Below the pieces are notes generated by a model, which worked only from the letters and a program-made list of their open reading frames with translations, was not told the DNA's origin and searched no databases. A DNA stretch of 64,000 nt from an uncultured Gammaproteobacteria bacterium. Its GTDB lineage: Bacteria > Pseudomonadota > Gammaproteobacteria > Arenicellales > JAANXG01. The stretch is from assembly GCA_947258785.1 (NCBI GenBank), contig CAMYJT010000012.1, positions 20,915 to 84,914 of the forward strand, written 5' to 3'. How positions within the stretch are numbered: the first letter of the stretch is position 1; every line of letters starts with the position of its first letter. The translations under genes were made by a program, and so were the position numbers. Positions 46,439 to 54,463 of the stretch are shown piece after piece.

Positions 46439-46753
46439 ATGCGTAACTTAATGATTGCCGGGAGTATCGTGGCGTTGGCGCTGCCGATGTCCGGGGCGCT
46501 GGCGGACGGCAAGGCGACCTATGAGATGGCCTGCGGGGCCTGTCACACCCAGGGTGTGGCGGGGGCGCCGAAGCTGGGCGATGCGGCGGCCTGGAAGGAC
46601 CGGATTGCGCAGGGTATGGACACGCTCAACCAGCACGCCATTGAGGGTTATCAGGGCAAGGCGGGCGTGATGCCGGCCAAGGGCGGATTCGCCAACCTGA
46701 GTGACGACGAGGTCAAGGCGGCCGTCACCTACATGTTGGACAACAGCAAGTAA
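46439..46753 (+). CDS. Cytochrome c5-like monohaem cytochrome
   Basis: A 104-aa periplasmic electron carrier. The signal peptide is residues 1-22 (ending GALA); haem c is attached at CGACH (C32, C35, H36), and M78 in GVMPAKGG is the probable distal ligand. The order and size fit the cytochrome c5 family. A strong ribosome binding site (AAAGGAG) precedes the ATG. It lies just after the Met-rich protein gene and may be co-transcribed with it. Confidence 0.92.
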   Translation: MRNLMIAGSIVALALPMSGALADGKATYEMACGACHTQGVAGAPKLGDAAAWKDRIAQGMDTLNQHAIEGYQGKAGVMPAKGGFANLSDDEVKAAVTYMLDNSK

Positions 46754-46777
46754 ACAACCGCCACGGTTGTCGTAGCT

Positions 46778-46806
46778 GGGGTGCGGGACCTCAGGTCCCG
46801 CACCCC
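46778..46806 (+). terminator. Probable terminator hairpin after cytochrome c5
   Basis: GGGGTGCGGGACC, loop TCA, GGTCCCGCACCCC: a perfect 13-bp stem 25 nt after the stop. There is no T run, so it may act as a mRNA-end stabilising hairpin or a bidirectional element rather than a classical terminator. Confidence 0.65.
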
Positions 46807-46835
46807 AAAGCCATCCGCCGGATACACCCCGGATC

Positions 46836-47318
46836 ATGAACCTGCGCACCGCCGGATTCTTCTTAATCTGGTTGTTCTCCTTACCGACAGCGGTGATCTG
46901 CGCCGACTGGCGTGACCGCATCGACGGATTGTTGTCCGAATCGACGCCGCCCTCCGGGGTGGTGTTCGAGATCGCCACCGGCGACGCGGACCGCCTGGAT
47001 AGCCTGCTGCCGGCGATTCGCGATCACAGCGCCCGGCTGCGCGAGCAATTTCCAGGTTTGTCCATCGCGGTAGTCAGCCACGGTGCGGAGCAGTTCGCGC
47101 TGATGTCCGGTAAGTCCGATTGGTATCGGAAAACCCACGAGGCCGCCAGGCGCTTGAGTACCCTCGATGACATCCCGGTCCACGTCTGCGGCACCCACGC
47201 CGCTTGGTATGCCGTCACCCCGGAAGAATATCCGGACTATGTCGATGTCGCCCCAGTCGGACCCGCCCAGGTCACGCAATACCAGGAAATGGGTTTCGTC
47301 GTCATCGCGGTCGAATGA
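46836..47318 (+). CDS. Periplasmic DsrE-like protein
   Basis: A 160-aa protein with a signal peptide (residues 1-23, ending VICA) and a DsrE/DsrF-like domain containing one conserved-looking cysteine, C118 in VHVCGTHAAWY. The intracellular DsrEFH proteins transfer sulfur in sulfur oxidation; this one appears to be exported and single-cysteine, so its partner is unclear. It overlaps gluQ by 4 nt (ATGA). Its place in an organism with aprBA makes a sulfur-related job plausible. Confidence 0.8.
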   Translation: MNLRTAGFFLIWLFSLPTAVICADWRDRIDGLLSESTPPSGVVFEIATGDADRLDSLLPAIRDHSARLREQFPGLSIAVVSHGAEQFALMSGKSDWYRKTHEAARRLSTLDDIPVHVCGTHAAWYAVTPEEYPDYVDVAPVGPAQVTQYQEMGFVVIAVE

Positions 47319-48361
47319 CCGACGGGTTGCGCGCACGCCTGGATCTGGCCCATCGGCTGCGTGACCGGGTGTCTTGCGGTCGATTCGCCCCCAGCCCGTC
47401 CGGGCCGCTTCATCTCGGCAACGCGCGCACCGCTCTGTTGGCCTGGTTGCAGGCCCGGTTGAGCGGCGCACGTTTTCTCATGCGCATGGAAGACTTGGAC
47501 CGCCCCCGGGTGCGGCCGGGAAGCGCGGCGCAGATCCTCGATGACCTGCTTTGGCTGGGACTCGATTGGGACGAGGGACCGGACGTCGGAGGCCCGTCCG
47601 GTCCCTATAATCAGTCTGCCCGGGACGGGATCTACACCGAGGCGCTGGCGCAACTGCAGCGTAGCAATGCCGTGTTCGCCTGTGTCTGCTCGCGCCGGGA
47701 CGTTGAGCAGGCCGCCAGCGCGCCGCATGTCCCCAGCGGTGTCGTCTATCCCGGTACCTGCCGGGCACGCCCACCGTCATCCACGACCGAGGGCGGGCGA
47801 CCCCCCGCGTGGCGGTACCGGGTCGACGGCCGGCGGGTCGGCTTCACCGATTCGATAGCCGGCGAGGTGGTCCAGGACCTCGGCCGGCAGGTCGGGGACT
47901 TCGTAGTGCAGCGATCGGACGGCTTGTTCGCATACCAGTTGGCAGTGGTTGTCGATGACGCCTTGATGGGCGTTACCGACGTGGTGCGGGGCATGGATCT
48001 GCTCGACTCGACGCCGCGGCAGCTGGCGTTGTTTGAGACCTTGAATCTGCCGGCGCCGCGATTCTGGCACGTCCCGCTGATGTACGACTGTGGTGGCGCA
48101 CGGATGTCGAAGCGGAACGGTGCGGAGTCCATCGCCGCATACCGGGCGCAGGGTGGGTCGGCCGCCGCCCTGGTCGGCACATTCGCCGCGACGCTCGGTC
48201 TGGCGCCGCCCAGCGAATCGATGTCGGCGCCGGAGCTTCTCGCCGTCCTTGATCTGACCACCTTTACCGCGAGTCTACGGAGCACGCTGACAGCGGAGAA
48301 AACGCCGCGTCCACCTTCACTCGCACGGCAAAGCCACCGTCCGGCAGACACCGTCAAGTGA
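47315..48361 (+). CDS. gluQ: Glutamyl-Q tRNA(Asp) synthetase
   Basis: A 348-aa truncated glutamyl-tRNA synthetase paralogue that attaches glutamate to queuosine at position 34 of tRNA(Asp). The catalytic motifs are visible: FAPSPSGPLHLGN (HIGH-type, near residue 24) and ARMSKRNG (KMSKS-type); a zinc-binding-like CVC...C cluster is in the middle. It lacks an anticodon-binding domain. The start at 47315 overlaps the DsrE-like gene. The C-terminal tail of about 30 residues is charged and unusual. Confidence 0.93.
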   Translation: MTDGLRARLDLAHRLRDRVSCGRFAPSPSGPLHLGNARTALLAWLQARLSGARFLMRMEDLDRPRVRPGSAAQILDDLLWLGLDWDEGPDVGGPSGPYNQSARDGIYTEALAQLQRSNAVFACVCSRRDVEQAASAPHVPSGVVYPGTCRARPPSSTTEGGRPPAWRYRVDGRRVGFTDSIAGEVVQDLGRQVGDFVVQRSDGLFAYQLAVVVDDALMGVTDVVRGMDLLDSTPRQLALFETLNLPAPRFWHVPLMYDCGGARMSKRNGAESIAAYRAQGGSAAALVGTFAATLGLAPPSESMSAPELLAVLDLTTFTASLRSTLTAEKTPRPPSLARQSHRPADTVK

Positions 48362-48449
48362 CCCAGCGCGAGGCGGGTGAACACGGCCGGTCCCATGACC
48401 GGCGTCCCGACGAGCGGACGAAAGCTGCGCCGATCGTCGTCTATACTTA

Positions 48450-48540
48450 TTGATAAGGCCAAACTCGTTGTGAGACGGGGACGGAAAGCCACGGGTCTCA
48501 ATGTAACCGAGATAGCCGGGCTACCTGGAGTGTGCCGAAC
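48450..48540 (+). ncRNA. Cyclic di-GMP-I riboswitch (GEMM-I)
   Basis: The motif is clear: AAGGCCAAAC, then a stem CUCGUU-GUGA-GACGGG closed by a GNRA tetraloop, then GGGGACGGAAAGCCACGGG, then GGUCUC...GAGAUAGCC (P3) and UAGCCGGGCUACC at the 3' end. These match the conserved blocks of the GEMM-I family. It lies about 112 nt ahead of the lipoprotein gene, in the same orientation, so it probably controls that gene in response to c-di-GMP. Confidence 0.9.
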
Positions 48541-48651
48541 GATCAACATCGCTCACGCAGTCAGTGACCGAACTCCGCATTCTCCAGTATATCTCCCGCC
48601 CCAACAGTTTTGCCTCCCGAAGGTGTCCATAAATTGACTGTGGGGGTTAAG

Positions 48652-48924
48652 ATGGGGCAAAGCAATCGGCATTCACGGAGAACTCTCGGCACCGTCCTGG
48701 TGCTGGTTACCCTGGCGCAACTCAGCGGTTGTGCATCGACGCCGCCGCTAACGACCGTAAACGAGTGGCGGAATAGTGGGACTGGGCACTACGTACACAA
48801 CACTAGTGGACGGATGCTCACGGAGCAGCAGTACACTGATATGGTCGCGTCGGAGGTGTATCTGAAGGTCCGGTCTGTGTCGCGCAGCGTCGCGCCGAAG
48901 AAGTGTCCCGTTCGATCCAATTGA
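48652..48924 (+). CDS. Small lipoprotein under the c-di-GMP riboswitch
   Basis: A 90-aa lipoprotein with a lipobox LSGC (C27) after a short signal peptide; the mature part is a short soluble tail (STPPLTTVNEWRNSGTGHYVHNTSGRML...). No known domain. Asp is absent at +2 (the residue after C27 is A), so outer-membrane localisation is likely. A GGGGG ribosome binding site stands upstream. It is the only gene directly downstream of the GEMM-I riboswitch. Confidence 0.75.
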   Translation: MGQSNRHSRRTLGTVLVLVTLAQLSGCASTPPLTTVNEWRNSGTGHYVHNTSGRMLTEQQYTDMVASEVYLKVRSVSRSVAPKKCPVRSN

Positions 48925-48944
48925 GCGCCAGGGCAATTGACAAC

Positions 48945-48967
48945 ACAGCTTGAACGAATCAAGCTGT
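48945..48967. other. Inverted repeat after the lipoprotein gene
   Basis: ACAGCTTGA-ACGAA-TCAAGCTGT, a perfect 9-bp hairpin 20 nt after the lipoprotein stop. It may terminate or stabilise the transcript on either strand; no T run is present. The rest of 48925-49178 has no gene I can support. Confidence 0.5.
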
Positions 48968-49178
48968 AGGGAAGTCTCCATCCAGACGCATCCTTGCATC
49001 TTTCGTTTGTCGAAGCAACTAAACCCATTCGCCCAGCCGGTTGATGCCGAACTAAGCGCGCCCAACCGCGGGGCCAGCGCCGGCCGGCTGGCCGCGGCTT
49101 ACGGCGGGGACCAGTTGCCGGAGATCTCCGATTCAGTGGCTGAATTACGGATGCGCCTCTGACAGACAGACCAACTCC

Positions 49179-52100
49179 ATGTCTTCCCGAACTTTGAAGA
49201 TCCTGGCGTTCGGTTACGCATGCTTCTTTTTTTCCGGGGCCGCAGCCCTGATGTACGAGGTGGTCTGGACCCGCGCGCTGGGCCTCATCTTCGGCAACAC
49301 CGTGTTCGCGATGACCACGGTGCTGGCGGCCTTCATGGCTGGGCTGGCCCTCGGCGCCTACCTGTTGGGGCGTTTGATCGATTCACTCGAACGCCCCCTG
49401 AAGATTTACGGTCTGCTGGAGCTCGGTATTGCGCTGGTTTGTCTGCTGATGCCAGCGCTGTTCGCGTTCAGTGAGGACGTCTATCTGGAGATGTACCGGC
49501 GCTTCGGGCTCTCCGAGTTCGCGTTCAGCCTGCTTAGGTTCACCATTGTCTTCGTCGTGTTGATGGTTCCGACCACCATGATGGGGGCGACCTTCCCGGT
49601 TCTGGCCAAGCTGTTCGTCGATCGGATCGAGTCACTCGGCCATCGGGTCGGCAGTCTGTATGCGGTCAACACCTTTGGCGCGGTGGCTGGAACGGCGGTC
49701 ACGGGCTTTTTTCTACTGCCGTCGATCGGGATGCGAAGCACCACACTGATCGCCGTTGCCGTGAATCTTGTCATAGCGCTGTCGGCACTGTCCGTCGATC
49801 GGTCCTGGCGCCGGCGGCCCGAACCCGCCCCATCGCCAACAGCTGGCCGGGCCCCGGCCAGTGGCCGGGCGGTGGCTACGGAACCGTCCCGACCGCTGGC
49901 GACCGTGCTGCTGGTTGCGATCGCGGTCTCCGGCGCGGCATCGATGGCCTATGAGGTCGGTTGGACGCGGACTACGGCCTTGATCATCGGCAGTTCAACC
50001 TACGCTTTTACCACCATGCTGACCACTTTTTTGGTGGGTCTGGCCCTCGGCAGTTTTTTGTACACGCGGCTCGCCGCCCGGCGGGCGGTGGGGACCTCGG
50101 TATTCGGCCTCCTGGAACTCGGTATCGGGCTGTCGGCGTTGGCGCTGATCCCGCTCTTCGACGCCCTGCCTACCTTTTTTGTCTGGCTGTTCAAGCAGAT
50201 GGCCCTGGAGCACCAGAACACGCTGCTGGTGCAGTTCCTCATCAGCTTCATCGTGATGCTTCTGCCCACCGTCCTTATCGGGGCCACCTTTCCCTGCGTT
50301 GCGCAGCTGTACTCGTCGTCGCTCGCCCGGGTTGGGCGGGACGTCGGCCGGGTGTATTCCGTCAACACCCTGGGCACGATCATCGGCGTGGTGGTGGCCG
50401 GCTTCGCACTCATCCCCTGGATCGGCGCACAAAAGACGCTGCTCGCGGCGGCGATCACCAATCTCGTCATCGGCGCCGTCATCCTGTGGTGGCCGGGGAC
50501 GGAGGTGCGCTGGCCGCGGTTTGCGGCGGCCGCCGCAGGTGCGATTGCCGTGGTCGTGGTCCTACTTATGCCGAACTGGAACGTCAAGGTGCTCACCGCC
50601 GGTGTCCACTGGAGGCCCTATGAGTTCATCCGCAGTGAGGACATCCACTCGCTGGAGAACGCCGCCCGGCACCGTAACGTCGTCTACTACCGCGAAGGCA
50701 TCAACACGACGGTGACTGTCGACGAATCGTCCGAGGGTCTCACCCTGCGCGTGGGTGGCAAGGTGGAAGCGAGCACCACCGGTGACATGTTCACCCAATT
50801 GATGCTGGGCCACCTACCGATGCTCCTGCACACCGGGCCGGAAGACGTCCTGGTCATCGGCCTCGGCAGCGGCATATCGGCGGGTGCGGTGGCGCAACAC
50901 CAGGTCCGTCGGATCGATGTCGTTGAAATCGAGCCGGCGGTGGTGGAAGCCGCGCGCTTATTTTTCAAGGCGAACCGCGGCGTGCTCGACGATCCCCGCC
51001 TGCGCTTGACGGTCGGCGACGCGCGCAACGCCCTGCTCGTGTCCGACCAGAAATACGACGTCATTACCTCGGAGCCGTCCAACCCCTGGCTCGCCGGCGT
51101 CGCCAATTTGTTCTCACGGGAATTCTATCTGCAGTGCCGGGAGCGCCTGGCTCAAGGCGGGATCATGGCTCAATGGCTGCAGGGCTACAACTTGTATCCG
51201 GACGACTTCCGGATGGTGGTCAAGACGTTTCAGCAGGTATTTCCGCAGGCCTCATTGTGGTCGACGCTGAGTAACGACTATCTGCTCATAGGCGGGGCCG
51301 ACCCGGTGGGTCTCGATCTCGAGCGGGTGGAGAATCAACTGGCTAAGGTACCGGCCTTGCGAAACGACCTGTTCTCGCATCTCGGTCCCTCGCCGTATGC
51401 CCTGTTGGGCCTGTTCCGGCTCGGCGACCGGGATGCGGCGGCCTGGTCGCAGGACGCCCGGGTCAACAGCGACGACCGGCCGTATCTTGAATTTTCCGCG
51501 CCCCGCGCGCTCTACCTGGACACCGGTGCTGCCAACGCGATGGCCGTGATGGCAGCGCGGGGCCGGCTGTTCCCGCCCGTTCGCAACCTGGACCCGGCGG
51601 CACTGAACGCACCCGCAGTGCGTCTGGAAATTGCGCGGTCGTACCTCACCATCGGACGCGGTGTCGACGAGATGGATGACCTGCTTCGTGACGTCCCCGG
51701 GCAGCCGCCGATGTCCGGCGGGCACGCGCTCCAACGCTTGCGTTATTTGCTTGCGGTGGGGGCATTTGAGGCCGTCGAGCGTGAGCTCGACCGGGGGATC
51801 GAGGAACAGCGGGTGGACGCCGAACCAGCCGCCGTGGTCCGGTCGGCCGCACAGGCCCTTAAGCTGGAACACTGGTCGGGTCTGTCGGAATCACAGCACA
51901 TCCAAGGCGCCGCGCGGGCAGCGGCGATCCACGACCTGTTGGGGCAGAGATACACCCACATCGGCATCAAACTGAGAGAGCCCGCGTTGTTCCGCCTGGC
52001 CGTCGAAGAGTACCGCAGTGCCCTGGAACTGGCGCCGAATGTACTGAGCGTCCTCAACAATCTTGCCAACGCCCAGTTGGAGCTGGGGCGCCTCGAGGAG

Positions 52101-52298
52101 GCGGTGACCAACTACCGGCGTATTCTCAGCGTTCAACCCAATCTGCCGCAGGTGCATTTCAATCTGGCCATGGCCCATGAGCGTCTCGGCCAGTTGGATC
52201 ATGCTGCCGCGGGCTACCGGCGTGCGTCACAGTTGGCGCCGAACTGGCCCCTGCCTCAACAGGCCATCACCCGCCTCGATGGGGCCGGGCAGAAATAA
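49179..52298 (+). CDS. Membrane-fused spermidine synthase-like protein with C-terminal TPRs
   Basis: A 1039-aa multidomain protein. Residues 1-215 and 240-470 are hydrophobic, with multi-pass membrane blocks (GAAALMYEVVWTRALGLIFG and the second GAASMAYEVGWTRTTALIIG), looking like an internal duplication. Residues of about 500-770 form a spermidine/spermine-synthase-like methyltransferase fold (VLVIGLGSGISAGAV, VVEIEPAVVEAARLF, DARNALL). The C-terminal 150 residues carry TPR motifs (ALELAPNVLSVLNNLANAQLELG...). Related fused proteins are widespread in bacteria, function uncharacterised; enzymatic polyamine transfer is not proven. Confidence 0.88.
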   Translation: MSSRTLKILAFGYACFFFSGAAALMYEVVWTRALGLIFGNTVFAMTTVLAAFMAGLALGAYLLGRLIDSLERPLKIYGLLELGIALVCLLMPALFAFSEDVYLEMYRRFGLSEFAFSLLRFTIVFVVLMVPTTMMGATFPVLAKLFVDRIESLGHRVGSLYAVNTFGAVAGTAVTGFFLLPSIGMRSTTLIAVAVNLVIALSALSVDRSWRRRPEPAPSPTAGRAPASGRAVATEPSRPLATVLLVAIAVSGAASMAYEVGWTRTTALIIGSSTYAFTTMLTTFLVGLALGSFLYTRLAARRAVGTSVFGLLELGIGLSALALIPLFDALPTFFVWLFKQMALEHQNTLLVQFLISFIVMLLPTVLIGATFPCVAQLYSSSLARVGRDVGRVYSVNTLGTIIGVVVAGFALIPWIGAQKTLLAAAITNLVIGAVILWWPGTEVRWPRFAAAAAGAIAVVVVLLMPNWNVKVLTAGVHWRPYEFIRSEDIHSLENAARHRNVVYYREGINTTVTVDESSEGLTLRVGGKVEASTTGDMFTQLMLGHLPMLLHTGPEDVLVIGLGSGISAGAVAQHQVRRIDVVEIEPAVVEAARLFFKANRGVLDDPRLRLTVGDARNALLVSDQKYDVITSEPSNPWLAGVANLFSREFYLQCRERLAQGGIMAQWLQGYNLYPDDFRMVVKTFQQVFPQASLWSTLSNDYLLIGGADPVGLDLERVENQLAKVPALRNDLFSHLGPSPYALLGLFRLGDRDAAAWSQDARVNSDDRPYLEFSAPRALYLDTGAANAMAVMAARGRLFPPVRNLDPAALNAPAVRLEIARSYLTIGRGVDEMDDLLRDVPGQPPMSGGHALQRLRYLLAVGAFEAVERELDRGIEEQRVDAEPAAVVRSAAQALKLEHWSGLSESQHIQGAARAAAIHDLLGQRYTHIGIKLREPALFRLAVEEYRSALELAPNVLSVLNNLANAQLELGRLEEAVTNYRRILSVQPNLPQVHFNLAMAHERLGQLDHAAAGYRRASQLAPNWPLPQQAITRLDGAGQK

Positions 52299-52408
52299 GC
52301 GACCACGCCAACCGCCGGTGTGACATACCGATAGTCAAACCGCCTCAGTCTGTCGCCTGGGCAGGTACTCCGTATCCGCGGCCGAGTCCAAACCATCCAA
52401 GTGGATGC

Positions 52409-52654
52409 GTGACCGACACCAACGGCCCGGTGGCGGCGTTTCTCGCCGGTAATCACCCCAGGGGATGGGACGTCGACGGCAAGTGGATCGATAACGCGAC
52501 TTTGACCGATGCCAACGTCATGCCCACCGGCTGCGGCACCACCCTGGCCGAACTAATCGCGGCGATGCGCGACGGCGGGACCTACGTCAACGTGCATAAT
52601 CAGGCCAACCCGGGTGGAGAGGTGCGCGGGCAGATCATGGCGAAGTCGCCGTAA
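52409..52654 (+). pseudogene. 5'-truncated CHRD-domain remnant
   Basis: Reads as the C-terminal half of a CHRD domain: NGPVAAFLAG, TLAELIAAMRDGGTYVNVHNQANPGGEVRGQIM. Complete CHRD proteins have a signal peptide and about 60 more residues, which are missing. The same frame stays open back to about 52380 with a decayed-looking HPSGC, but there is no plausible start or export signal. The beginning was probably lost by deletion. GTG 52409 is the only marked start. Confidence 0.65.
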
Positions 52655-52722
52655 ACGAAGGCGGCAAACCATGGGGCCGTAGTGGACAACTCCGGCCTCA
52701 CGATTTTTCGATCGCTTCGTCA

Positions 52723-54159
52723 TCATCCTAGATCCTCAGGGAGGAACAGTTTGCCGGGATTCATGATGTGGTTCGGATCGAGCAGGGACTTGATGCCGCG
52801 CATCATGCGCAGCTCTACCGCCGGGCGGTAGCGGGCCAAATCCTCGCGTTTGACCATCCCGATGCCGTGCTCGGCGCTGAAGCTGCCGCCCAGCGAATCG
52901 ACCAGGTCGTGCACCGCGCGGTTGAGCTCCGGCATGCGCGCGAGAAACCGGTCTTTGGCCATGTCTTCGGGCTGCAGCAGGTTGAAGTGAATGTTGCCGT
53001 CGCCGATGTGGCCGAAGGCAATGACACGCACACCGGGCAGGCGTTGCTCCACCAGCGTCTTGCCGGCGGTGAGGAATTGCGGCACCTTGGACACCGGCAC
53101 CGAGACGTCGTGTCGGATGGTCGCCCCCTCCTTGGCGTGGGCCTCGGGGATGGACTCGCGTATCCGCCACAGGGCGTCGGACTGGGCCTGGCTTTCGGCC
53201 ACCACCGCATCGAGGATCAGCCCGTCGTCCAGTGCGGTCGCGAAGGCCTCGTTGAGAGACTCGCGCAGGACCGGATCCCGGCGGTGGGAAAAGGCTTCCA
53301 CCAAGGCATACTGGGGGTAGTCCCCGGCGAAGGGATCGCGAATGTCGGGGATGTGTTTGCGCGCCAGCTTCAGGCCGAGTGACGGAAAAGTCTCGAACCC
53401 CAGGATGTCGTCGCCGAGCTGGACGCGCAGCCGGACGAACAGCTTGAGGACGTCGTCGGGGGTGTTCAAGGCCGCGAGTACGGTTTCGGTGCTCCCCAAG
53501 CCCGGGAACAGCTTGAGCGCCGCCGCGGTGATCACACCGAGCGTGCCCTCGGAGCCGATGAACAGGTGCTTGAGATCGTAACCGGTGTTGTTCTTACGCA
53601 GGGTCCGCAACCCGTCCCAGACCTCGCCGCCGGCCAGCACCACCTCCAGGCCCAGCACCAGATCCCGGGCGTTGCCAAAGCGGACGGTCATGGTCCCGCC
53701 GGCGTTGGTCGCCAGATTTCCGCCGATGTGGCAGCTGCCCTCGGCGCCAAGGCTGAGCGGGAGAAGCTGACCCACCTGCCCCGCGGCGTCCTGCAGGTCT
53801 TTGAGCACACAACCGGCTTCGACCACCATCGCCGCGTTGTCGGAGTCGAGTTCGCGGATTCGGTTTAGACGTTCGGTGGACAACACGATCCCGCCTTGGG
53901 GCAACGCGGCGGCCACCATCCCGGTGTTGCCGCCCTGCGGTGTCACCGCGACTCGGGCCTCGTTGCATATCGACAGGATCCGGGAGACCTCGGCGGTGGA
54001 GGTGGGGCGAGTGACCAGGCTACAGCGTCCTCGCAGAATTCCCCGCCACTCGGTCACATAAGGCTCTATGCCGGCCTGGTCTGTGATACAGGCGCCGGGG
54101 CCAAGGGCGCCGCGTATGGCGTCTAAAAAGCGCTCACTGGGTGGGTTCGTATCGGTCAC
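52723..54159 (-). CDS. FAD-linked oxidase, glycolate/D-lactate dehydrogenase type (GlcD-like)
   Basis: A 478-aa flavoprotein of the FAD-binding type 4/GlcD family. FAD motif VTPQGGNTGMVAAALP; C-terminal substrate/FAD parts FGHIGDGNIHFNL and SAEHGIGMVKRED. It oxidises an alpha-hydroxy acid such as glycolate or D-lactate; in a carbon-fixing cell it might handle phosphoglycolate-derived glycolate, but no other glc genes are nearby. The start is placed at GTG 54159 because the upstream in-frame part lacks coding character. The 304-nt gap to the next gene is described separately. Confidence 0.88.
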   Translation of the reverse strand: MTDTNPPSERFLDAIRGALGPGACITDQAGIEPYVTEWRGILRGRCSLVTRPTSTAEVSRILSICNEARVAVTPQGGNTGMVAAALPQGGIVLSTERLNRIRELDSDNAAMVVEAGCVLKDLQDAAGQVGQLLPLSLGAEGSCHIGGNLATNAGGTMTVRFGNARDLVLGLEVVLAGGEVWDGLRTLRKNNTGYDLKHLFIGSEGTLGVITAAALKLFPGLGSTETVLAALNTPDDVLKLFVRLRVQLGDDILGFETFPSLGLKLARKHIPDIRDPFAGDYPQYALVEAFSHRRDPVLRESLNEAFATALDDGLILDAVVAESQAQSDALWRIRESIPEAHAKEGATIRHDVSVPVSKVPQFLTAGKTLVEQRLPGVRVIAFGHIGDGNIHFNLLQPEDMAKDRFLARMPELNRAVHDLVDSLGGSFSAEHGIGMVKREDLARYRPAVELRMMRGIKSLLDPNHIMNPGKLFLPEDLG

Positions 54160-54463
54160 GGTCTTCTCAAAGCCGGGTCTGGATTCGGGAGTCCGGTTCA
54201 CCGGGCGGCGCCGTCGACGCGTATCAGGTCCGCTAGGGCGACGGATTGATGTAACGTTATCACAGCTCGGCGGATCTCGGATCAAATCGGGCGCGCAGTG
54301 CGTCCCGCAGATCTTCGGCGGCGGTGCAGGATGTCCGGTGTTGGAGTGGCCCCGGGGTCAAAACGTTGCCGCGTGACTTCCGTTTTCTTCGCAGCGGTGG
54401 CCACCTTCCGATAGGGTGACGTCCGATAATTCGACGGTCGAACACACCGGGTCGATTGATGGC
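54160..54463. other. Intergenic gap between oxidase and diguanylate cyclase genes
   Basis: A 304-nt stretch without a supportable gene or clear regulatory motif. The in-frame extension of the oxidase into it (rich in R and P) looks non-coding. It must hold the oxidase promoter, because the upstream minus-strand gene ends at 54464. Confidence 0.6.

Noticed and set aside
48950..49162. Short plus-strand frame ending SAGRLAAAYGG...
   Set aside because: Possible gene remnant, but no ribosome binding site, no start support and no recognisable domain; may be non-coding.
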